Assembly: GCF_042408365.1 (NCBI RefSeq)
Contig: NZ_JBHOQJ010000133.1
Coordinates: 1 to 18,807 of the forward strand
Reading direction: 5' to 3'
From: Thermoflexus sp042408365
GTDB taxonomy: Bacteria; Chloroflexota; Anaerolineae; Thermoflexales; Thermoflexaceae
Length of the DNA stretch: 18,807 nt
Numbering within the stretch: the stretch's first letter is position 1; each line of letters starts with the position of its first letter. The notes under the pieces are model-generated. The model was not told the origin of the DNA. It searched no databases and saw only the letters and a program-made list of their open reading frames with translations. The translations under genes and the position numbers were made by a program. This document shows, one piece after another, positions 6,582 through 13,049 of the stretch.

Positions 6582-6721
6582 CCCGTGCGTTCGTCCCAGA
6601 ACGGGCCTCCACCCGCCGAATGGCTCGTGAAAGATGCTCACCGCCATTGGATGCCGTGCGAACTGGGGGTCCAGCGCCCGTGTCGCGGGTCTCCACCCGT
6701 TGCGGCTCCCACGTCATTGGT

Positions 6722-7759
6722 TCACAGGCTCACGCGCATCGTTCGACGGATTACCAGGAAGCCCAAGAGGACCAGCACGAGGATCAACCCGAGCAGGGCG
6801 TAGCCCGCGAGGCCGCTGGTGAAGAAGCGCATCATGTAGCGCCGGTTGAGAGGGAACAGGACCAGCCACAGGAGGACCGGGAGGGCCGTTAAGATCTGGG
6901 CACTGAGGCGGTAGGAGGCAGTCAACACACGGATCTCGTTTTGGATGTGGACCCGATCACGGATCCGGGCTGCCACCATTTCCAGGAACTCCGGGAGGTT
7001 CCCCCCAACCTGCTGGTTGATTTGGATGGCCGTGATGGCCAGCGATAGGTCCTCGCTGGGCACACGGGTCCGCATGTGTTCCAAGGCCTCGGAGATCGAG
7101 AAGCCTAGCTGGATCTCCAGCAGCGCCCGCCGGAACTCCTCCGCGATGGGAGGCGGGAACCCGCGGGCGATCTGTTCAAAGGCCGTATATAGGCTGCCGC
7201 CGGATTGAAGGGTGTGGGCGATGAGGCGCAGGGCGTCCGCCAGCTGGGCCTCCAGGCGCCGCCGGCGCGCCTCACGGCGGTGGCGCAGGAACAGAAAAGG
7301 CAGCGCCCCGCCCCCGAGAATGCCCAGCAAAACAAAGCCTGGGAGCCGATAGATCCGGTGTCCAACCCAGGCTCCTAAGGCCATCAGCCCCAGGGTGAGC
7401 CCGATCCACTCCGCAGGGTGCCAGGGGAGATCGGCCTCGCGGAGCAGCCGGCGGAGGCGGCGTTCGGCCTGCCGCCTGACCCCCCAGAGCGCTGTCCATC
7501 GCGCGGCGAGCCACGCCGCGCATCGGGCCACGCGGTCACGTGCCCAGCTCAGCGCTTGCTCTGTCTCCGGATTGGGGGCGGTCTCGAGACCCCATACCAA
7601 CGAAGCCCAGCGGGGGGGCTCTCCTACAGGCGTCGCCTCGACGGACATCGAGACCTCCGGCGGGGCCTCGTCCGCTTCTTCCAGGCCGAGGAGCCACCAC
7701 GTCAGCAGAAGCCCGATGATCCCGAATCCGACTCCCAGGATCAGCGCCGCGCCGATCAT
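6722..7759 (-). CDS. TadB-like type II secretion F-domain inner-membrane protein
   Basis: TadB/TadC proteins are inner-membrane platform proteins of the tad (Flp) pilus machine. The 345-residue product has an N-terminal membrane segment (about 2-24), a cytoplasmic Arg-rich stretch, two membrane segments near 130-175, a GSPII_F domain (LADALRLIAHTLQSGGSLYTA through GGNLPEFLEMVAARIRDR), then two C-terminal membrane segments ending FLVIRRTMRVSL. The pattern fits TadB better than TadC. ATG 7759 is used because it overlaps the TGA of the upstream TadG-like gene as ATGA, implying translational coupling; the frame is open further upstream, but that would lie inside the preceding gene. No TadA ATPase, TadC partner, prepilin or prepilin peptidase is in the window. 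Confidence 0.85.
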   Translation of the reverse strand: MIGAALILGVGFGIIGLLLTWWLLGLEEADEAPPEVSMSVEATPVGEPPRWASLVWGLETAPNPETEQALSWARDRVARCAAWLAARWTALWGVRRQAERRLRRLLREADLPWHPAEWIGLTLGLMALGAWVGHRIYRLPGFVLLGILGGGALPFLFLRHRREARRRRLEAQLADALRLIAHTLQSGGSLYTAFEQIARGFPPPIAEEFRRALLEIQLGFSISEALEHMRTRVPSEDLSLAITAIQINQQVGGNLPEFLEMVAARIRDRVHIQNEIRVLTASYRLSAQILTALPVLLWLVLFPLNRRYMMRFFTSGLAGYALLGLILVLVLLGFLVIRRTMRVSL

Positions 7760-9012
7760 CGCAGCAGCTCCACCCGCGCGATCCCCACCGGGCATGTGGT
7801 GGGATCGAAGGTTAGATCCAGCGTCCCGCCGTTGAGACGGAGCGCCCGGCCGTAGATCGCACCGCGATCGGATCGGGCCTGAGCGCCCGTGGAGAGGGTC
7901 ACCGCTCCCCCGTTCGCCAAGATCAGCCCCTGCCATGTAAAACCGTGTTTAGAGGGTGTGGTGATCGTGATGGCCCGGCCCGCCACCAGTAGAGGGGCGC
8001 CCCATTGAGGATCGTTAAAGGGCGGGGAGAGATCATAAGGGCTGTCTGAGGAGAGGATGAGCGATCCAACGGCGGCGAGGGTGACCTTTGCCCGAATCTG
8101 CCCGCCCCTCTGGCTCCGGATCACTTGGGCGTCCCCCTCCAGGTAATACAAGCCATCCCACAAGCGGACCCGTTGGGCTGTAAGACACTGATTGGGGGAG
8201 GGTTCCGCCGCTCCCTCATAGTGTGCGTCCAGCACAATCGGCTGGCTGGGATCCTGGGGGCGTATACAGTAACGCCCACCGGGATAGGCGTTCCACAGGG
8301 GGCCGCCGGGGGCGAAGTCGCTCACCGTGTAGAGGGCGGGGAGGGGCTGGTAGGGCGCTTGGGTCGGCCTGTCCCTGCATTCCACCCCAGTGATGTCCGC
8401 GCTCCTGCCATATTCGCACGGCCCTTGGATGGCACCGGCCCTTCCAAGGGTGAGGTCGCCTCCCGCGTGGACTCCCCCCGCCTGTATGCCAAGCCACCCG
8501 AAATCCGCCTGCAAATCGTTCTCCGCGAACAGGGCGAAGGCGCACGCCGGGGGCAGACGGTAGACCGCCGTCGCCAGGGCTCGGACCTCCATGGGATCGA
8601 ACCCGAAGACGCCGGCGAAGAAGGCGTCGAAGCGGTTGATGACCGTGGCCCGCACGCCCCGGGCGTTCTCGGGGATCGTCCCAGCGCCCACGGGGGCGAT
8701 CGGGTTTCCGTTTTCGTCCATGTATTCCGCTTCGAAGCGGTTGGGCTGGCCGTCCACGTTGAAGGCCCCGTGGGCGTCGATGGCCTCGCGGAGGGCAAGG
8801 AGGAGGTCGGCTTCGCTCCCGCCCTGGCGTCGGATCTCATAAAGCCGGCGGGTGGCAGAGAGGGCGGCTGCGTCGGCGGCGTTCTGAGCCCGCCGCCGCT
8901 GGGCGTAGGCGTTTCCCCCGTCGATCGCCAAGGCCAGCAACGCCAGCATCCCCGCGAACGCGAGGGCCAGCAACACCAGCGCCTGTCCACGTCCCTTGAT
9001 CCCCCCGCCCAC
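7756..9012 (-). CDS. TadG-like pilus-assembly/secreted protein
   Basis: The 418-residue protein starts with a short basic segment, a membrane helix (QALVLLALAFAGMLALLALA, about 9-28), then DGGNAYAQRRRAQNAADAAAL, the hallmark of the Flp-pilus TadE/G-like family (PF13400 type). The remainder is outside the membrane: six or more Cys, and a Gly-rich beta-repeat tail (AGGVHAGGDLTLG, ANGGAVTLSTG, LNGGTLDLTF) suggesting a beta-helix. GTG 9012 is chosen because GGGAGG lies 6 nt upstream and the hydrophobic segment follows at once; the open frame to 9195 adds 61 residues with no SD. TACAAT at 9062-9067 is a possible -10 without a clear -35. It overlaps the TadB-like gene by 4 nt. Confidence 0.8.
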   Translation of the reverse strand: MGGGIKGRGQALVLLALAFAGMLALLALAIDGGNAYAQRRRAQNAADAAALSATRRLYEIRRQGGSEADLLLALREAIDAHGAFNVDGQPNRFEAEYMDENGNPIAPVGAGTIPENARGVRATVINRFDAFFAGVFGFDPMEVRALATAVYRLPPACAFALFAENDLQADFGWLGIQAGGVHAGGDLTLGRAGAIQGPCEYGRSADITGVECRDRPTQAPYQPLPALYTVSDFAPGGPLWNAYPGGRYCIRPQDPSQPIVLDAHYEGAAEPSPNQCLTAQRVRLWDGLYYLEGDAQVIRSQRGGQIRAKVTLAAVGSLILSSDSPYDLSPPFNDPQWGAPLLVAGRAITITTPSKHGFTWQGLILANGGAVTLSTGAQARSDRGAIYGRALRLNGGTLDLTFDPTTCPVGIARVELLR

Positions 9013-9227
9013 CGGCTTCCTCCCGCTGCCCGCCCAGGTCAGAAAATTCAGTCCTTGTTGTATTGTAGAGTCCTTGCAGCGATCAGAGGGTAGGACTAAG
9101 GTCACAGCGTGCCGCGGGGCCAACGGACCGAAAACCCCATCCGGCGATTGTTCGGATGCGGAATAGTGCTTCGTTATCTGTCTATGGGGAAACAAGGCAC
9201 TGGCCGAGCTGGGCGACTTCAGAGCCG

Positions 9228-9941
9228 TTATAGGGAGCCCTCCTTCCGACGGGCCAGCTTCGGGAGGATCTCCGAGGGCACCAGATCCACGATCGGCTCC
9301 CCATGCATCAGGCGCCGGCGAACCTCAGAGGAGGACACCTCCGCGAGGGCCGGCGGAAGCTGGAGGAAGTCGATACGCGCCCGGTAAGGGGCCCGCGCAG
9401 GGTCCTGGAGGAAGCGCTCCAGGGAAGGGAGATCCCAAGGCGGACGGGGGGCGACAAGGAGGCGCGCCGTCTGGAAGAAGCTTTCTAAGGCAGCCTCCAT
9501 AGGGATGTCCGGGTAATACTGGGGATCGAACAGGCGGATCAGGGTGTCGCCTCCCAGTAGGAAGAAGAGCTCTGGGGAGGGTCCCACCGCGGCGCGGAGT
9601 GCCTGCGCTTTCTCGAAGAACCGGGCGCGGTTGCAGAGGGCCACGCTCCAGGAGGGACGGCCCCGGGCGATGGTCCGCAACATCTCCAGGCGCTCCGGCA
9701 GTCCGAAGCCCGCCGGCGGTTTCTCTACATGAATGATAGCCAGTAAGAGCACCCCCTCCTCCAGGTGGAAGGCCCCCTGGGCGGCCTCGAGCAGCGCGAC
9801 ATGGGCGCGGGTAGGTGGATTGAATGAGGCGGAAAGGATCCCAATCCGCCGGGCATCCGGGCGCGCCCGATGGATCCAGCGCCATTGCGGGGGAGCCTGA
9901 GGGTCTAAACCTTCCAGCTCTGGGATCCGGTTCCCGTGCAT
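9228..9941 (-). CDS. NadD-like nucleotidyltransferase (nicotinate mononucleotide adenylyltransferase family)
   Basis: NadD joins nicotinate mononucleotide to AMP in NAD synthesis. The 237-residue protein has an N-terminal extension of about 32 aa, then the nucleotidyltransferase entry motif GILSASFNPPTRAH (34-47) and, near the C-terminus, VSSSEVRRRL, the counterpart of the ISSTxIR motif. The usual HxGH signature reads TRAH, so its first His is Thr; the second His is kept. LLGGDTLIRLF matches the family GxD motif. The change could mean an altered substrate or a divergent NadD subfamily. ATG 9941 has AGGGGA about 6 nt upstream. It is read 37 nt after the NAD(P)HX repair gene, so both serve NAD metabolism in one transcript. 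A 215-nt gap separates it from the TadG-like gene. Confidence 0.75.
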   Translation of the reverse strand: MHGNRIPELEGLDPQAPPQWRWIHRARPDARRIGILSASFNPPTRAHVALLEAAQGAFHLEEGVLLLAIIHVEKPPAGFGLPERLEMLRTIARGRPSWSVALCNRARFFEKAQALRAAVGPSPELFFLLGGDTLIRLFDPQYYPDIPMEAALESFFQTARLLVAPRPPWDLPSLERFLQDPARAPYRARIDFLQLPPALAEVSSSEVRRRLMHGEPIVDLVPSEILPKLARRKEGSL

Positions 9942-9978
9942 GGGGTGTCCCCTGGGAGCGGACGCAAGACGGAAGGCC

Positions 9979-11670
9979 CTATTCCCCTTTCAGGGCGCGA
10001 AGCGCGGTGGGAAGCCGGGGGATGAGATCCCCGGCCAGCACCCCGGCGGATCCGATCTCCCGGCGCGCCAGCTCCCCGGCGAGGCCGTGGAGATAGGCGC
10101 CCAGGGCCGCTGCCTCAAACGGGCCCAGCCCCTGTGCCCGCAGCCCGGCGATCGCCCCTGCCAACACATCCCCGGTCCCCGCCGTGGCCATCGCCGGGTT
10201 GGCGAAAGGCAGCACCAGTGCCCGGCCGTCCGGGGCGGCGACCACCGTGAACGCGCCCTTCAGCACCACCACGTGCCCCCAAGCCTGCGCGAACTGTCGA
10301 GCGATCCCCACACGGTCCTGCTCGATCGCCCCCTTCTCCAACCCGGTCAGCCGGGCCATCTCCCCCGGATGGGGGGTGAGGATCGCCGGTCCGGGCAGCC
10401 GGGCCGCCCAGTCCTTCGCCTGGGCGATGGCGTTCAGCCCATCGGCGTCCACCACCAAGGGCGGCCAGGTAAAGGAAGGGGGTGCTGGCTTCGTCGTTTC
10501 TTCCTCCTCGATGTGAAAGCCCAGGCGGCCCCGCCGGGCTGCGCGCTCCATCCCGAACATCCCGTGCACAAAGGCCACCGCTTCTTTCTCCTGGGTCAGG
10601 CCGGGCCCCAGCACCATCGCCGCGTAGCCCTCGACGGCCTTGGCAAGGACCTCAACGGCGTCCGGGATCAGGACGCCGAGCTCGTCCGGCAACAGCACAT
10701 AGGTGATCTCGGTGGTCTTCGCCGCCAGGACCGGGTAGATGGTTCGTGGGATGGCCAAGGTGACCCATCCGGCGCCGGCCCGGGCCGCCGCCTGGGCGGC
10801 CAGCCATGGGGCGCCGGGGTAATTCGTGGAGCCGGCCACCACCGCCACCTTCCCGAAGGTGTTTTTATGGGCGTCCGCCGGGCGCGGTGGGCACCACCCC
10901 TGCGCGGTGGCGGCGTCCATCACCTCGAAAGCGCCCTCCGGCACCCACTTCGGCTCGATCCCGATGTCGGCCACAACGAGCTCCCCGACCGCGTGGGCCG
11001 CTGGGAACCGGAAGTGCCCTACCTTGGGATACGCGAAGGTCACCGTGAGGTCGGCGTGGAAGGCGTGGGGATCCAGTTCCCCGGTGTCGTAGTTCATCCC
11101 GGTCGGCCCGTCCACGGCCACCAGCCACGGCTCAGGACGGGCAGACGAGACGCCAAGGGGTGGAACGAGCGGAACGCCCGGGGCGAAGAACGAGGTGGGC
11201 CACGGCCGCCGGTCGCTGACCTCCGCGCGCACCGCTTGAAGCATCCGGAGGAGGTCTCCCTCCAGCGGGCGGGTGGTCCCGGTCCCCAGCAGCGCGTCCA
11301 CGATCACTGCTGCGCTCCGGGCCCAAAGGCGCAACACCCGCCATGTGCGGTCGTCCGCCGCTTGGGCGATGAAGCAGCCCGCCGCTTTCGCGGCTTGGAA
11401 AACAGGATCGGTCTCCTCCCGCGGCTTCAGCAGGTAGCAGGCGACCTCCGCGCCAGCCTCTTTCAGGAAACGGGCGGCGGTCAGGCCATCGCCGCCGTTG
11501 TTCCCCGGCCCGACCAGGATCAAGATCCGGCGGCCCTGGACGGACATCCGCCGCATGATCTCCGCGGCCACCGCCTGGCCGGCTCGCTCCATCATCCGTG
11601 CGTAGGTGTGACCGGCCGCATCGGCGGCCGCTTCCGCCTGGCGCATCTGAGCCACTGTCAGCACCCGCAT
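9979..11670 (-). CDS. nnr: Bifunctional NAD(P)H-hydrate epimerase / ADP-dependent dehydratase
   Basis: This protein repairs hydrated NAD(P)H: the N-terminal YjeF domain interconverts R and S forms, and the C-terminal domain dehydrates S-NAD(P)HX using ADP. In 563 aa I see VGPGNNGGDG (53-62), VDALLGTGTT (124-133) and VDGPTG (186-191) for the epimerase; then HKNTFGKVAVVAGS (268-281), LGPGL (354-358), DADGLN (408-413), LTPHPGEMARL (431-441) and NPAMATAGTGDVLAG (491-505) for the dehydratase. Both domains carry Pro-rich insertions (about 152-180 and 376-404). ATG 11670 has AGGAG 7 nt upstream; the open frame reaches 11853, but that part opposes the neighbouring pseudogene start. A TATATT at 11718-11723 (- strand) is a weak -10. 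The NadD-like gene follows after 37 nt. Confidence 0.93.
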   Translation of the reverse strand: MRVLTVAQMRQAEAAADAAGHTYARMMERAGQAVAAEIMRRMSVQGRRILILVGPGNNGGDGLTAARFLKEAGAEVACYLLKPREETDPVFQAAKAAGCFIAQAADDRTWRVLRLWARSAAVIVDALLGTGTTRPLEGDLLRMLQAVRAEVSDRRPWPTSFFAPGVPLVPPLGVSSARPEPWLVAVDGPTGMNYDTGELDPHAFHADLTVTFAYPKVGHFRFPAAHAVGELVVADIGIEPKWVPEGAFEVMDAATAQGWCPPRPADAHKNTFGKVAVVAGSTNYPGAPWLAAQAAARAGAGWVTLAIPRTIYPVLAAKTTEITYVLLPDELGVLIPDAVEVLAKAVEGYAAMVLGPGLTQEKEAVAFVHGMFGMERAARRGRLGFHIEEEETTKPAPPSFTWPPLVVDADGLNAIAQAKDWAARLPGPAILTPHPGEMARLTGLEKGAIEQDRVGIARQFAQAWGHVVVLKGAFTVVAAPDGRALVLPFANPAMATAGTGDVLAGAIAGLRAQGLGPFEAAALGAYLHGLAGELARREIGSAGVLAGDLIPRLPTALRALKGE

Positions 11671-11842
11671 CCCTCGTCTCCTATCCCGCGATGTGGTCCT
11701 GGAGCTATCGTACAATATACGCGAAAAGCTTGGAGATCGCTTGAAGGCTGTGGAGAGCTCCACCGTTATCCGGTTCGCATTCCAGGCTGCCTCGGGATCG
11801 TCCGGTCGGACAAAGCGGGGTAAAATCCCTGTGGAGGCGGTG

Positions 11843-12579
11843 ATGGCGTTCACGGTAGAGGACTTTCAAGATCTCCTGGCGTTGCTGCGGGAACATCCCG
11901 ATTGGCGCCAGCAGCTATGGGCGCTGCTGGCCTCCGAGGAATTGTTGCGCCTGCCGGGGGAGGTGAAGGCCTCCCGAGAGGAACTCCGGGTTTTCCGGGA
12001 CGAGGTCTCTGCCGCTTTCCGGAAGGAGACGGAGGAACGCTTCTGACAAGTGGAAGCGCAGATCGCGGCCTTAGCCGAGGCGCAGCGATGGCATTATGAG
12101 GAGTTCGCGGCCCTGCGCCGGGAGTTCGAGGAACACCGGCGGGAGTTTGAGCTCCTGAGGAACGATGTGGGGATCCTGAAGGACAACGACCTCCGGCGCC
12201 GCTACGGGGAGCGCGCCGTCGCTTACTTCGGCTAGCCGGACTTCCGCCGGATCCACGTTCTCTCCGCTCAAGAGGTGACGGAAGCGCTAAGGCGGGCCCT
12301 GCGCGTCAAGGCGATCTCCCCCCGGGGCCTTCGAAGACGCCCGGCTGACGGACATCGTGATTCAAGGCCAGCGTAAAGTGGGCGGTAGACCGTGGGGACG
12401 TGGAGCGGGCGGTTCGCCGGGTGGGGATTTTCCGGAAAGCCCCGGGGGAGGTCTGGCCGGGGGTGGCGGGTGCCCGATTCACCGAGGGGGCCCGCGAGCC
12501 CATCCAGCCGATGAAGGAGGCGGGCCAACCGATTGTGGTGGCTCAGGATGGCCAGGTGGACTGGCCCGGAGGAGGTTGA
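11843..12579 (+). pseudogene. Degraded coiled-coil protein with C-terminal nuclease-like domain
   Basis: ATG 11843 has GGAGG 5 nt upstream and opens MAFTVEDFQDLLALLREHPD, followed by a Glu/Arg-rich coiled coil. An in-frame TGA (12044-12046) interrupts it; the coiled coil resumes at once as QVEAQIAALAEAQ. A second stop, TAG (12233-12235), follows GERAVAYFG. The frame then changes near the C6G4 run at 12318-12327 (AISP into AFEDARLTDIVIQG) and again near 12378-12380 (QGQRK into WAVDRGDVERAVRRVG), the latter probably with a lost segment. The remnant ends VAQDGQVDWPGGG at TGA 12577-12579. From memory, multicopy Chloroflexota proteins have this order of coiled coil and PD-(D/E)XK-like tail. Two stops plus two shifts make a sequencing error unlikely as the whole cause. 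Confidence 0.8.
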
Positions 12580-12641
12580 GAGGAAAAGCTCCCTCTTTTC
12601 GGATCCATAAGCATCCGTTACTCGAGAGGGGGGAATGGGGT

Positions 12642-13028
12642 ATGCGCCCCGAACTGGGGTTGATCGTGCGAGAGCCTTACGCGACCTACATCGTCTCCGG
12701 GGAGAAACCCTGGGAGATCCGCCGCTATCCCACCCACATCCGGGGGCGTATCGGAATCATCAGCCCGCGGGGATGGATCGGCACCGCCGTGTTGGCAGAG
12801 ATCCGGGGGCCGGTCCCCTTGGAGGTCCTGCGGCGGCAGATCGCCCGACACCGCGCTGACCCCGCCTTCCTGGAGGCCTATGCGCGGGGACGACCCCTTT
12901 ATATCTGGGTGTTCACGGACCCCCAGCAGTTCCCGGAGCCGATCCCCATTCACCGCCCCCGTGGGCCGGTGGTCTGGATCCGGCTGGAGGAGGCGCTGGG
13001 GGAAAGAAAACCAGGCCGCCGGCGGTAA
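12642..13028 (+). CDS. ASCH-domain protein
   Basis: The 128-residue product is essentially one ASCH domain, a PUA-like beta-barrel that binds RNA or modified nucleosides. The signature GEKPWEIRRYPTHIRGRIGI contains the family GxKxWExR motif, followed by strands around GTAVLAEIRG and a C-terminal PVVWIRLEEAL. One small member, E. coli YqfB, is an N4-acetylcytidine amidohydrolase; whether this one has activity cannot be told. ATG 12642 has a GAGAGGGGGG tract ending about 8 nt upstream. It lies 62 nt after the pseudogene and converges on the ABC-GNAT gene with 21 nt between stops and no obvious terminator. No membrane segment or signal peptide is seen. Confidence 0.8.
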   Translation: MRPELGLIVREPYATYIVSGEKPWEIRRYPTHIRGRIGIISPRGWIGTAVLAEIRGPVPLEVLRRQIARHRADPAFLEAYARGRPLYIWVFTDPQQFPEPIPIHRPRGPVVWIRLEEALGERKPGRRR

Positions 13029-13049
13029 GCAGCGGGACGGGGTGCGGAT

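Larger units (their letters stand above)
6407..6721. other. Gene-free interval between tadB-like stop and hydrolase promoter
   Basis: No convincing coding frame is present. The interval holds a short palindrome at 6417-6438, the 29-bp stem at 6501-6581, and a G/C-rich tract with two related short runs (GGGCCTCCACCCG near 6603 and GGGTCTCCACCCG near 6690). The second makes a small CGGGT/ACCCG hairpin. No strong terminator for the tad genes was found, although this is where it would be expected. Confidence 0.5.

Noticed and set aside
8322..8990. Open - strand frame rich in Ser/Pro/Arg overlapping the TadG-like gene
   Set aside because: Same-strand shadow with biased composition; the TadG-like frame has the TadE/G motif and a proper SD.
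9940..11823. Long open + strand frame (over 620 codons) opposite the NAD(P)HX repair gene
   Set aside because: Composition is low-complexity His/Arg/Gly/Pro with no recognisable motif, while the opposite strand carries a full set of enzyme motifs.
11843..12579. Programmed stop readthrough or frameshifting to make a full-length protein
   Set aside because: It would need two stop readthroughs and two shifts, with part of the domain missing; decay is simpler. No selenocysteine-type structure was seen after the TGA.
12578..12599. Weak terminator-like hairpin (GAGAGG/CCTCTT, then TT) at the pseudogene end
   Set aside because: Only six pairs with a G.U closure and a four-T tract shared with the stem; too weak to call.
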